From positions 1-64,000 of the forward strand of contig CAIKAF010000006.1 of the NCBI GenBank assembly GCA_903825395.1: DNA of 64,000 nt. Direction: 5' to 3'. The translations under genes and the position numbers were made by a program. The DNA is from an uncultured Flavobacteriales bacterium. GTDB lineage: Bacteria > Bacteroidota > Bacteroidia > CAIKAF01. The notes beneath the pieces are model-generated. The model did no database searches. It was not told the DNA's origin and saw only the letters and a program-made list of their open reading frames with translations. Of this stretch, positions 28,090-37,305 are shown one piece after another. Within the stretch, counting starts at the first letter, position 1. Each line of letters starts with the position of its first letter.

Positions 28090-28236
28090 GGGGGGCGGCT
28101 GCGGGCTTTCAGGGCTAGTACGCAGCAAAAAACCGGTTGGAGTTGGGCCAAAAGTAGCTCCTCACGTCGCTCTTTTGCCCTGCCTCCAACAGCGGTTTTT
28201 TGCTTTGCGCGCTAGCCTCTTCAATCCCTGCCGCGG
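28090..28236 (+). repeat. 143-bp palindromic element, copy D (type 1)
   Basis: Begins GGGGGCGGCTGCGGGCTTTC, apex GTAGCTCCTCACGTCGC, ends TTCAATCCCTGCCGCGG. The arms AGCAAAAAACCGGTTGGAG (28124-28142) and CTCCAACAGCGGTTTTTTG (from 28184, ending CT at 28204) pair almost fully and resemble no other copy. Confidence 0.85.
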
Positions 28237-28299
28237 GCCACCTCACAGCCCACAAGTGCTGTTCTAAATTTCTCTCCTGATTTTTAGCCTGAGGCGGCC

Positions 28300-28442
28300 G
28301 GGCCCCGGATTGCAGTGATAGGGCGGTGCATACAACGGCAACACCGGGCGGGCGGGCGGAGGCGACCTTGGGAGCCCACGCAGCGACCAGCCCGGTGCCG
28401 TTGTATGCACTGACCTAGAACGGAAAGCCGGATAAGGCCCCC
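28300..28442 (-). repeat. 143-bp palindromic element, copy E (type 2)
   Basis: On the minus strand begins GGGGCCTTATCCGGCTTTC, apex GTGGGCTCCCAAGGTCGCC, ends CACTGCAATCCGGGGCC. The arms at 28325-28349 (GGTGCATACAACGGC...) and 28390-28410 (...GCCGTTGTATGCAC) are complementary. It lies 64 bp from copy D and 62 bp past the PKS stop. Confidence 0.85.
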
Positions 28443-28504
28443 TAAAAAAAATCCAAATGAAAAATGGCTGCCAGACGGGAAGGCTCCCATCCGGCGCCAA
28501 TCCA

Positions 28505-31500
28505 TTACTCTTTTACTTCGGCAAGCAAGGCATCAAGTTCTTCCTCACTCAGGTCATCGACATTGCCCACCAGTGCTCCGGAAGCCTTTGCCTTTTCAAG
28601 GAGCGCGCTGGCCAGCTGAGTGGTATTCGGACCGCTCAACAGTTCCATGGTGCTTACCTCCAATCCAAAACGGCCTTGAATGGCCCGGCCCAGCTCAACC
28701 GCCATCAGCGAATCGATGCCCAACAGGTTGATTCCTCGGCTCCGGTCAATTTTTTCAACCGAAAGTTTGAGTACACCCGCCAGCTCTTCAGCCGTAGCTT
28801 GTTCCATGTAGCCCATTCGCTCAGAATCGCTTAGCACGGTAAGCGCTGCGGCCAATTCGCCCAACACAGCGTTGGTTCCGCTTCCGGCACCGGCAGCCGC
28901 CACCAAATCTTTAAATCGAGAAGACTGCGCGGCAGCTCCATTCACACTGGCCCAACGGTGCCAATCTACGTCAAACATACCAATTTGAACAGGCGCATTG
29001 TCCAGCACCATTCCCAAGCCATCTAAAGCCTGACGGTTGCTGAACCCTTTGATTCCACCCGATTCCAAGATGGCCGTAACGTTGGCGTCGCGCGCAGCTA
29101 CACCCACTTCACCCAACACACCCAAATTCACGGTGGTTCCTGCCAATCCAAGTCCACGACGGTAATGAGCAAATCCATCTAAGAAGGCATTTGCAGCCAC
29201 ATAGTTGGCCTGACCGTTGTTTCCGATTAAGGCTGAAATGGAAGAGAAGGAAAGGAAGAAATCCAATTTTAAATGCTGAGTGGCTCGATGCAGATTCAAT
29301 GCACCCCCCACTTTAGCTTGGAAAGAAGTCATAAATCGCTCTCGGTTCATGTCCATCAAGAAACCATCGTCCAGAACCACAGCTCCGTGAACAATCCCTT
29401 TAAGGGGAGGCATGCTGCCCGTCATGGATTGAATCATGGTGTTTACGGCTTCGGCATTGGTAATGTCCAACGGATCAGCCCAAACGCGTGTTCCTCTGGC
29501 TTGCATTTTAGCAATGGCCTCTTTGGCTTCATCTGATTTGGCACCACTGCGGGAAGCCAGAATCAACTGAGCTACGCCGCGCTGGCTCAACCAATCGGCA
29601 ATCTGCAAACCAAATCCACCGGTACCTCCGGTAATCATATACGAGCCCGAAAGATCCAGTTCTTGGGTATCTTGGGTTTTGGCCACAGGAACCTGTTGGT
29701 CTTTAAAATTCAAAACCACTTTACCAATGTGTTTTGACTGGGCCAAGAAGGTAAAGGCCTCTTCGGCCTCAGCCGCGGCAAACAAATGGGTATTGACAGC
29801 GGCAAAAATACCAGAGTCATAATACCGCTCGATGTCGCGCAACAAACCTTGAACGACTGGAGTCCGTTCAATCATCAATCGATCCACATCAATACCGTGG
29901 AACGTAATGTTCCGGTTGAATGCGGCCATTGGCAATCCATTGTTTTCAGAAATGTCGCGTTTACCAATTTCAACAAACCGGCCATAGGAAGCCAGCAATT
30001 CGAACGACTGGTACAGGGCCTCGCCAGCGATGGCGTTAATGACCACGTCCACTCCGTATCCGCCGGTATCTTTGCGAATATCGGTAGCAAAATCCAGCGA
30101 CCTGGAATCGTACACATGATCTACACCAAGGTTCTTTAGATGATTCCGCTTTTCTTCGCTGCCTGCGGTAGCGAAAATTTCGGCTCCTACGTGTTTGGCC
30201 CATTGAATGGCGGCCAAACCTACTCCGCCGGTAGCGTTGTGTATGAGGATTTTTTCACCTTTTTGCAGCTGAGCCCGATCGCGCAATCCGTACAACACCG
30301 TCATGTAGGGAACCACCATCAAACAATCTTCCCAGGCAATGTGCTTAGGTTTTCGAATGTAGAAGGTTGGCAAGGCGGTAACATAGGACTTTAAGCAGCC
30401 GTTTTGAGCAGCAAGTACAATTTCATCACCGGGTTTAAACTCAGTAACACCCTCTCCTACCCGAGTTACAATGCCACTGGCCTCCATGCCGAAGGTGCTT
30501 TCAAAATACGTACCTGAGGTCGCTTTTAGTGAAAGTTGACCGATAACTTTAAGTACGTCCTTCAGGTTTAGGCAAGAGGCGAAGGTTTGAATTTCAACCT
30601 CACCAGCTTCCGGGGCACGGCGTTCTGTGCGCTCGTAGTGCAGAGAATCGATTCTACCAATCTGACCAATTTCAAGTGAAACCGGAGTATCGGTAGAGAC
30701 CATCATGGTTTTTTCGCTTGAATCGTCTTTAAATGAAGCCCGCTGTAAGGTTTTTACGTAGCGCTTTCCATTTCTCCAAGCCACGTCGTCTTGAGCCCAA
30801 TCGCTGCTGAGTTCTTGCACCAGTACCGAGGCATTGGCATCGGCGGCACTTAAATCAATCATGCAGGTTTTAATGTTGGGGTGTTCATTGCTGATTAGGC
30901 GTGCCATTCCCCAGAAGGGTGTTGTTTCCAACGAGGCCAAAGCTTCTTCAGTATGTACAGCTTGTGCAGCAGTTGTGACGCTGGCCCATTTAACGGATTT
31001 TCCGCCCCATTCCGCGGCCAGGGCTTTACCCAAATACACGGCGGGCATTGTACGATCTACAATACCATCTGGGCTCAGATTTAAACCATCAGAATCCGGT
31101 TGAGCCGACCACAAATACACCACACGAGCAATGCCCATGTCTTTTGTGTCTTTCATCAATTGATAAAAGTCGGCTTCTGTATTCAGGCGTACGGTGGCGA
31201 GCATGTCTTCCAGCATATACTCATCTCCGGGCATCACCAGCGTACTGGTTACACCTTGTTCTGCAAGGGCGCCAATCAAATCGGTGGTCAAATCGCCCTC
31301 ATCTCCCATAATCATCCAGTGTTCACCTGCAACCGAAACACTTTCCAGCTCTGATGTTATCCACTCGTATTCATAGAACCATTCATCGGAAGCATCCTCA
31401 TCGCTGCCGCTGCCCGATGAAATGGCTTGACAGGTAATGCCGTGCAAGGACACCAATACTTCTCCGCGGTCGTCAAACAAAATCAAATCTCCTTTGATGC

Positions 31501-34500
31501 TGTTTTCTTTGCGTTCCGTAATCTGGCAATAACTCCAGCAGGCTTCGCCGGGGCTGGTGTAAAAGACTACTTGCGAAATGGATACCGGTACAAACGGACT
31601 TGGATTGTTGCTGCTTTCCTCTACAATGGCTACCATGGTTTGGAATCCGGAGTCCAAAATGGTGGGGTGCAACAAATAATTATCGGTGTTGATGGCCAAG
31701 GAATCGTTTCCTTCAATGCGCACCAAAACCTCGTTGTTTCCTTTGAAAATTTGCTTAATTCCTTGAAACCAAGGGCCGTAATGCAGACCGCGGTTGGCCA
31801 GGGTCACATACAAATCAGGCGCCGACAGTTCTTGAGTGCAACGCTGTTGAACTTGGCTGAAGCCAAAGGTGGGAATCGTACGCGAAACCGTATCCTTCAG
31901 CATACGACCAGTAGCATGCAATGTCCATGGTGAATCGTCTTCCCGATACCTGCTGTACACCGAATAGCCTTTGGTAGCCGGATTGTATTGAGTGTGGAAC
32001 ATTTGGACCTTTTTCTCATCAACCACCAATACTTGGTGGAATTCAAGATTTTGCAAGGTACATGCCTGATTTTCGAATGTCTTTTCATGCAAGGCCAATC
32101 CGGCTTCCACATAGGCGGCTCCGGGAATAACCGTCATGGACTCGATTTTATGGTCGTCCATCCAAGGCATAAAGTAGCGGTTGATTTCCACTTCCCATGC
32201 CGGGAAAGGCATCCTCAAATTGTTGTTCAAGAAAACGTGACCGGCAACTCCATGCTTTTCTTCAATGGAACGTGGAGATTCCTGCCAGTAATCATCCATA
32301 TCCCAGGCATAGGTGGGCAACTTAACAAAGTGTCCGCCTTGGGTGAACGAAGACCAATTTACTTGGAATCCGAGTCCATGAAGCATTCCTAAACTGTTCA
32401 ACAAGGTAGCCAATTCCGGATCGCCACGGCGTAGAGATGGAATGGTGTATCCTTTTTTATCGGCGGCGGTCAAGCATTCATTGATGTTGGTGCGCAATAC
32501 GGGGTGAGGACCGACTTCCAAGAAAATAGAATATCCGTCATTCACCAGGGTTTGGGCTGCTTTAGCGAAGCGTACCGGCTGGCGCACGTTTTGCCACCAG
32601 TATTCCGTGCCGAACTCTTTTCCATCCATCCGTGTACCGGTTACGGTAGAATACAATGGAATTTTTGCCGTTTGCGGGTTCAATGAAGCCAATGACTTCA
32701 GCAATTCTTCTTGCAACGGATCCATTTGATAGGAGTGGTAGGCCACTTCAACCGTCAGCATTTTATTGAAAATTTGACGTTGAGTGCACACTTCGCCCAC
32801 TTTTTCCAAGGACTCCTTGGTTCCGGCAAGGGTAACTCCGCTAAAGGAATTGATGGCCGCTACCGAAATGGTTGAGCTCAGTCCCAATTCATTGACCAAG
32901 GCTTGGGCATCTTCTTCTCCAAGACCTACGGCCAGCATGGTGCCTTGTCCGGCAGTCATTTGCTGACAACGTGAACGGTGGTATGAAACCAATACCCCTT
33001 CTGCCAAGGTCAGGGCTCCTGAGTAATACGCAGCGGGAACCTCACCTACAGAGTGACCAACCACCGCATCTGGACGAATTCCCCAGGCTTCCCACAATTC
33101 AATCAAACCGGCTTGAACAAAGAAGTTGGCAGGTTGAGCGATTTTAGTCGCAGCCATTCCAGATTCCGCCTCGGGCTTCATCATTTCTTCAAGCAATGAC
33201 CAGCCAGAAATCCCTTTGAAGATGGCATCGCACTCATCCAATTTGGCTTTGAACAACGGCTCTTGTTGATACAATTCACGACCCATGGCCCACCATTGTG
33301 GTCCCATACCGGTGAAAACCCAAACCAATTGAGGTTGTTCGACGGTTTGTTGTTGGTTTACGCCTACTGCGGCATCTCCGTTTACATAGGCTTGAAGTTT
33401 TTCAAGCAATTCTTCTTTGGTTCCGGCTACGATGGTCAACCGGTGGTTGTGGTGTGTGCGGCGATGGCTTAAAGAATAGGCGAAATCAGCCAAGCCAATT
33501 TGCCCTTTCTTCAGAAAATCCAAATATTTGGCTGCGATTCCCTTAAGAGCGTTTTCGCTGCGTGCAGAAATGGGGAACAGCCATTGGTGGCGGTGCACAT
33601 CTTTGCCATTGGGTTTAAAGTTTTCCAAATAATCGCGGGGGGGCTCTTGAACCACCATGTGACCATTGGTGCCGCCATATCCAAATGAGTTGATTGAAAC
33701 CAAGGCCGGTCCTTCAGGATAGGCCTCTAATTTTAATGGAACTTTTAAGGACAGGTTTTCAAAATCAATTTTAGGATTGGCCTTCTTGAAGTGCAAGTGC
33801 GGAGGAATTTGGCGGCGGTTTACTGAAATGGCCGATTTAATAATACCTGCAATTCCTGCTCCTGCCTCTAGGTGACCAATGTTGGTTTTAACGGAACCAA
33901 CAAACACCTTATCGCCGGGCGCTCGGCCTTCTGAAAGAACATTATTTAAAGCGGCAATTTCTACGGGGTCGCCGGCTTTGGTTCCTGTTCCATGGGCTTC
34001 CACATATCGAATATCAGAAGGCTTAATGCCCGCCCTGTCGTACACCTTTCGAATTAACGCTTCTTGGGCATCTGGATTGGGAACTGTGATTCCGTTGGTA
34101 GCGCCATCTTGGTTTGATCCGGTTGAACGAACAACGGCATACACATAATCTCCGTCGGCCATGGCCTTAGAGAGGGGCTTGAAAATCACAACACCAACAC
34201 CTTCTCCACGCACGTATCCACCGGCATCTTCATCAAATGCCTTGCAACGGCTGTGCTTACTCAAAAACTGACCTTTGCTCATGGCAATGGGGTACTCGGG
34301 GCGCAACATAATGTTTACCCCGCCGGCAATGGCCATATCGCTTTCTCCAGACCAAATGGACTGACAGGCGTAATGGGCAGCCACCAAGGCCGAAGAACAG
34401 GCGGTATCAATACTTAAGGAAGGGCCCCGCAAATCAAAGGCATATGAAATCCGGTTTGACAACATCACCATGGTTGATGAGGTTGCTGTATGCGACCCAA

Positions 34501-34948
34501 TTAAATCCCGGTTTAAGGGACCAAGTTGTTGCAACTTATTATCAAAGCAAAATCCGCCCACAAACACTCCGGTTTCAGAACCTTTCATCTGCTCGGCGGT
34601 ATATCCGGCATCCTCAAACGCCTCCCAGGTGGTTTGAAGCAACAAACGCTGCTGAGGATCCAACACGGCCGCTTCGCGCGGAGACATTCCAAAAAACAAA
34701 GGGTCAAACTCCTCAACGCGCAACTTCAAAAATCCCCCTTGAAATTGATGTGACTTTCCTGGCCGATCTGTTTCAGGGTCATAATAGCGTCGATAATCCC
34801 AACGGTCTTTGGGCACATCAATAATGCAATCTGTGCCTTCTGCCAATAAATTCCAAAATTCGTCTGGACTGGCTGCTCCGCCAGGAAAACGGCAACCAAT
34901 GCCGACAATTGCTATAGGTTCGAGTTGGGTAGGTAGGGGTTTTTCCAT
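28505..34948 (-). CDS. Type I polyketide synthase, single fully reducing module (KS-AT-DH-ER-KR-ACP)
   Basis: 2147 residues. KS about 10-435: Cys184 in DTACSSAL, His319 in VEAHGTGT, His359 in KTNIGHLEAG. AT about 545-850: Ser633 in GHSVGEV, with VAYHS (about 735-739) at the extender-selectivity site, near the malonyl-type HAFH. DH about 905-1180: His933 in DHKIESMTVIP, where Ser replaces the usual Gly of HxxxGxxxxP, and Asp1099 in HPTILDSGFQ. ER about 1440-1750: ATGGVGLAAIQ. KR about 1765-1965: GGTGGFG and Tyr1916. ACP about 2055-2125: Ser2080 in LGIDSLMAVE. No thioesterase, methyltransferase or docking domain is seen, and no Ppant transferase or tailoring gene lies nearby. The order and isolation suggest an iterative, highly reducing synthase making a saturated acyl chain; the product is unknown. 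Confidence 0.93.
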   Translation of the reverse strand: MEKPLPTQLEPIAIVGIGCRFPGGAASPDEFWNLLAEGTDCIIDVPKDRWDYRRYYDPETDRPGKSHQFQGGFLKLRVEEFDPLFFGMSPREAAVLDPQQRLLLQTTWEAFEDAGYTAEQMKGSETGVFVGGFCFDNKLQQLGPLNRDLIGSHTATSSTMVMLSNRISYAFDLRGPSLSIDTACSSALVAAHYACQSIWSGESDMAIAGGVNIMLRPEYPIAMSKGQFLSKHSRCKAFDEDAGGYVRGEGVGVVIFKPLSKAMADGDYVYAVVRSTGSNQDGATNGITVPNPDAQEALIRKVYDRAGIKPSDIRYVEAHGTGTKAGDPVEIAALNNVLSEGRAPGDKVFVGSVKTNIGHLEAGAGIAGIIKSAISVNRRQIPPHLHFKKANPKIDFENLSLKVPLKLEAYPEGPALVSINSFGYGGTNGHMVVQEPPRDYLENFKPNGKDVHRHQWLFPISARSENALKGIAAKYLDFLKKGQIGLADFAYSLSHRRTHHNHRLTIVAGTKEELLEKLQAYVNGDAAVGVNQQQTVEQPQLVWVFTGMGPQWWAMGRELYQQEPLFKAKLDECDAIFKGISGWSLLEEMMKPEAESGMAATKIAQPANFFVQAGLIELWEAWGIRPDAVVGHSVGEVPAAYYSGALTLAEGVLVSYHRSRCQQMTAGQGTMLAVGLGEEDAQALVNELGLSSTISVAAINSFSGVTLAGTKESLEKVGEVCTQRQIFNKMLTVEVAYHSYQMDPLQEELLKSLASLNPQTAKIPLYSTVTGTRMDGKEFGTEYWWQNVRQPVRFAKAAQTLVNDGYSIFLEVGPHPVLRTNINECLTAADKKGYTIPSLRRGDPELATLLNSLGMLHGLGFQVNWSSFTQGGHFVKLPTYAWDMDDYWQESPRSIEEKHGVAGHVFLNNNLRMPFPAWEVEINRYFMPWMDDHKIESMTVIPGAAYVEAGLALHEKTFENQACTLQNLEFHQVLVVDEKKVQMFHTQYNPATKGYSVYSRYREDDSPWTLHATGRMLKDTVSRTIPTFGFSQVQQRCTQELSAPDLYVTLANRGLHYGPWFQGIKQIFKGNNEVLVRIEGNDSLAINTDNYLLHPTILDSGFQTMVAIVEESSNNPSPFVPVSISQVVFYTSPGEACWSYCQITERKENSIKGDLILFDDRGEVLVSLHGITCQAISSGSGSDEDASDEWFYEYEWITSELESVSVAGEHWMIMGDEGDLTTDLIGALAEQGVTSTLVMPGDEYMLEDMLATVRLNTEADFYQLMKDTKDMGIARVVYLWSAQPDSDGLNLSPDGIVDRTMPAVYLGKALAAEWGGKSVKWASVTTAAQAVHTEEALASLETTPFWGMARLISNEHPNIKTCMIDLSAADANASVLVQELSSDWAQDDVAWRNGKRYVKTLQRASFKDDSSEKTMMVSTDTPVSLEIGQIGRIDSLHYERTERRAPEAGEVEIQTFASCLNLKDVLKVIGQLSLKATSGTYFESTFGMEASGIVTRVGEGVTEFKPGDEIVLAAQNGCLKSYVTALPTFYIRKPKHIAWEDCLMVVPYMTVLYGLRDRAQLQKGEKILIHNATGGVGLAAIQWAKHVGAEIFATAGSEEKRNHLKNLGVDHVYDSRSLDFATDIRKDTGGYGVDVVINAIAGEALYQSFELLASYGRFVEIGKRDISENNGLPMAAFNRNITFHGIDVDRLMIERTPVVQGLLRDIERYYDSGIFAAVNTHLFAAAEAEEAFTFLAQSKHIGKVVLNFKDQQVPVAKTQDTQELDLSGSYMITGGTGGFGLQIADWLSQRGVAQLILASRSGAKSDEAKEAIAKMQARGTRVWADPLDITNAEAVNTMIQSMTGSMPPLKGIVHGAVVLDDGFLMDMNRERFMTSFQAKVGGALNLHRATQHLKLDFFLSFSSISALIGNNGQANYVAANAFLDGFAHYRRGLGLAGTTVNLGVLGEVGVAARDANVTAILESGGIKGFSNRQALDGLGMVLDNAPVQIGMFDVDWHRWASVNGAAAQSSRFKDLVAAAGAGSGTNAVLGELAAALTVLSDSERMGYMEQATAEELAGVLKLSVEKIDRSRGINLLGIDSLMAVELGRAIQGRFGLEVSTMELLSGPNTTQLASALLEKAKASGALVGNVDDLSEEELDALLAEVKE

Positions 34949-35334
34949 GTGTTCAAATCCTTATGAATGGCAAAAATCAAGCAAAAATCATGCCATAGAG
35001 CTATTTTACTCAAGAAAATTGAGAAAAATATTGTAAACCAATGCAATACACATTAGGTAAGCCCAAAAGGAAGGCAAAAAACCAGTATTTTTTAATTGAA
35101 GAAAAAACCGTGCCAAAAATCGTTCGAGCCAAACTTCCGCTTTCAACCCTGTGGCCGAATGGGCTAAATAAAAACCCTTTCTAGCCGCAAAGCAAAAGTT
35201 AACTTTATAATAATTCCGTTAAATTTGCCTTAAAATCTTACGCAAATCATTGACTACATGAATGAATTCTTCATTTAAACTTTGATTAAGATTCTAATTT
35301 ACTTTTCAAGTGACTGATTTTTTGACTTTTATTT
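34949..35334. other. Gene-free AT-rich divergent intergenic region
   Basis: 386 bp between the PKS start and the zinc-ribbon gene. It must hold both promoters, but I see no clean TTG-N19-TAnnTTTG pair. Near the PKS side the minus strand has a short direct repeat (TGATTTTTGCTTGATTTTTG). No RNA gene or ORF with convincing content was found. Confidence 0.4.
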
Positions 35335-35598
35335 ATGTCAGCTGAACCGCAAGAATTTAAAGATTGGGGCTGGTCGTGTCCGGTTTGCCTGAAGGATTTT
35401 TCACAGCATCAGGCAGAATGCCCGAACTGTGGATTCCAAGAAGGGCCAGACGATTCGAAAGTAACTGAGCTTCGGAACGAGTACCTGAAAATGCGGCAGC
35501 AACGCCAAAAAGTCGATGAATTCAAAGAGAAGATTGCCATTGCCTTAGCTGTGGTAGGCCTTTTGATTGTGATGATTTATGTGCTCATGCAGAAGTAA
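35335..35598 (+). CDS. Small zinc-ribbon protein with C-terminal membrane anchor
   Basis: 87 residues. A zinc-ribbon with two CxxC knuckles (CPVC near residue 15 and CPNC near residue 29) is followed by a charged helix (LRNEYLKMRQQRQKVDEFKEK) likely to form a coiled coil. One membrane helix at the C-terminus (IAIALAVVGLLIVMIYVL) follows. It would be a tail-anchored inner-membrane protein with the zinc ribbon in the cytosol. I do not recognise the family. The 3' side runs into a tandem repeat array. Confidence 0.7.
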   Translation: MSAEPQEFKDWGWSCPVCLKDFSQHQAECPNCGFQEGPDDSKVTELRNEYLKMRQQRQKVDEFKEKIAIALAVVGLLIVMIYVLMQK

Positions 35599-35610
35599 TT
35601 CAGCCTTTGG

Positions 35611-36111
35611 CAACACCCCCTCTGTGCCCTTTGCGCCGACATTGTGGTCTTTGTGGTAAAAAAAAACATCGAGGCATTCAGGTTGGTTTTTACCGCAAAG
35701 GACTCGGAGGGAGCCGCAAAGGTCTCAAAGGAGACTTAATAAAAAGTCGCCGCACTCCGAACAACACCCTCACTGTGGCCTTTGCGCCGACATTGCGGTC
35801 TTCGTGGTAAAAAAACGATCGAGGCATTCAGGTTGGTTTTTACCGCAAAGGAGTCGGAGGTAGCCGCAAAGGTCTCAAAGGAGACTTAATAAAAAGTCGC
35901 CGCACTCCGAACAACACCCTCTCTGTGCCCTTTGCGCCGACATTGTGGCCTTCGTGGTAAAAAAAAACATCGAGGCATTCAGGTTGGTTTTTACCGCAAA
36001 GGACTCGGAGGGAGCTGCAAAGGTCTCAAAGGGGAGTTGACCTTAAACCGCCGCGACCCCACAATACTCTCTCTGTGCCCTTTGCGCCGGCATTGTGGCC
36101 TTCGTGGTAAG
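35611..36111. repeat. Tandem repeat, ~150-bp unit, 3.3 copies
   Basis: Units begin with (A)CAAYACYC at 35611, 35762, 35912 and 36062, giving periods of 151, 150 and 150 bp; the last copy stops after about 50 bp, 7 bp before the pgk stop. Each full unit can fold: CTTTGTGGTAAAAA pairs with TTTTTACCGCAAAG, and CCTTTGCGCC with GCCGCAAAGG. The phrase CCTTTGCGCC resembles dispersed repeats I know from many Bacteroidota and other genomes. Short ORFs inside are not convincing genes. Confidence 0.9.
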
Positions 36112-36117
36112 GTAAGT

Positions 36118-37305
36118 TCAACCGCGCAAGGCGGCCACACCGGGCAACTCCAGCCCCTCCATGCATTCCAACAAAGCTCCTCCACCTGTACTCACATACG
36201 ACAATTGAGCTGAAATCCCTAAGGCATTGGCCGCCGCAACGCTGTCTCCACCGCCAACCAAGGAATACGCTCCTTGCTGGGTCGCTTTGGCAATGGCTGT
36301 GCCCAAAGCGAGCGTCCCTCCTGCAAATGCCGGAATTTCAAAAACACCCAAAGGCCCATTCCACAAGATGGTTTTGGATGTAGAAATAAGGGCTTCAATG
36401 GCCGCGCAGGCTTTAGGGCCTGCATCCAAACCCATATGCGTATCTGGAATAGCGGATGAAGGGTAGGTTTTTATAGCCCCATCGTCTCCAAAACGACTAG
36501 AGCACAGGCTGTCTTCGGGCAAATACACCACGATTCCCTTTTCTTCGCAAGCGGAAAGAAATTCTCGGGCGGTATCCAGCATCCCTTCTTCCACCAGGCT
36601 CTGCCCAATTTGCCCGCCCTTGGCTTTCAAAAAGGTATAGACCATTCCGCCCCCAATAATAAAGCGGTCGGCACGGGCAATCAAATTTTTTAAAATCCCA
36701 ATCTTACTGCTGATTTTAGCTCCGCCCACTACGGCGGTAAACGGATGTTGTCCTACATGCAACACCCTCGCCACCGCATCCAATTCGCTTTGCATCAGGA
36801 ATCCGGCGGCCTTTTCTTTGAAAAATTGAGCGACTACAGCGGTTGAAGCGTGCGCGCGGTGTGCGGTGCCAAAGGCATCGTTCACATATACATCGGCAAA
36901 TTCGGACAGGCGCCTGGAAAACTCCACATCACCAGCCTCTTCCTCGGCATGAAATCTTAAATTTTCCAACATAGCCACAGAGCCCATTCCCATATCATTC
37001 CATTGCTTCAGGGCATTGCCGTCCAATAGGTCTCCCAAAAAAGCAACGGAAGTTCCTAAGGCCTTTTCTGTGGCTGACACCACCTGCTTTAAACTGAATT
37101 CCGGTTCAAACCCTCCTTTAGGTCGACCCAAATGCGAGGCCAAAACAACTTTAGCCCCTTGCTGAAGAACATATTGAATGGTGGGCACGGCGGCTCTGAT
37201 GCGGGTATCATCGCTAACCACAGCCTGATCAATAGGCACATTAAAATCCACCCGAATCAGTACCCGTTTCCCTTTTAAACCAAGGGCTTTCAATTCCGTT
37301 GCCAT
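36118..37305 (-). CDS. pgk: Phosphoglycerate kinase
   Basis: 395 residues from the ATG at 37305 ([20 protein letters not shown]). The frame is open to 37338, but this start overlaps the glyA stop by one base (TAATG) and gives the standard N-terminus. Family motifs: RVDFNVP, SHLGRPKG, NAFGTAHRAHAST, GGAKISSKIGIL, WNGPLGVFE and GGGDSVAAANALG. The enzyme transfers phosphate between 1,3-bisphosphoglycerate and ADP in glycolysis. Translational coupling to glyA places serine/one-carbon metabolism and glycolysis in one transcript. Confidence 0.97.
   Translation of the reverse strand: MATELKALGLKGKRVLIRVDFNVPIDQAVVSDDTRIRAAVPTIQYVLQQGAKVVLASHLGRPKGGFEPEFSLKQVVSATEKALGTSVAFLGDLLDGNALKQWNDMGMGSVAMLENLRFHAEEEAGDVEFSRRLSEFADVYVNDAFGTAHRAHASTAVVAQFFKEKAAGFLMQSELDAVARVLHVGQHPFTAVVGGAKISSKIGILKNLIARADRFIIGGGMVYTFLKAKGGQIGQSLVEEGMLDTAREFLSACEEKGIVVYLPEDSLCSSRFGDDGAIKTYPSSAIPDTHMGLDAGPKACAAIEALISTSKTILWNGPLGVFEIPAFAGGTLALGTAIAKATQQGAYSLVGGGDSVAAANALGISAQLSYVSTGGGALLECMEGLELPGVAALRG

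Noticed and set aside
28264-28505. Two overlapping Pro/Arg-rich ORFs on the minus strand
   Set aside because: They lie across element E, have biased composition and no ribosome binding site or homology that I recognise.
28505-34948. PUFA synthase or modular NRPS/PKS line
   Set aside because: There is one ACP only, one KS, no condensation or adenylation domain and no neighbouring synthase gene.
35611-36111. CRISPR array
   Set aside because: The repeated unit is ~150 bp with no short repeat-spacer alternation, and no cas gene is present.
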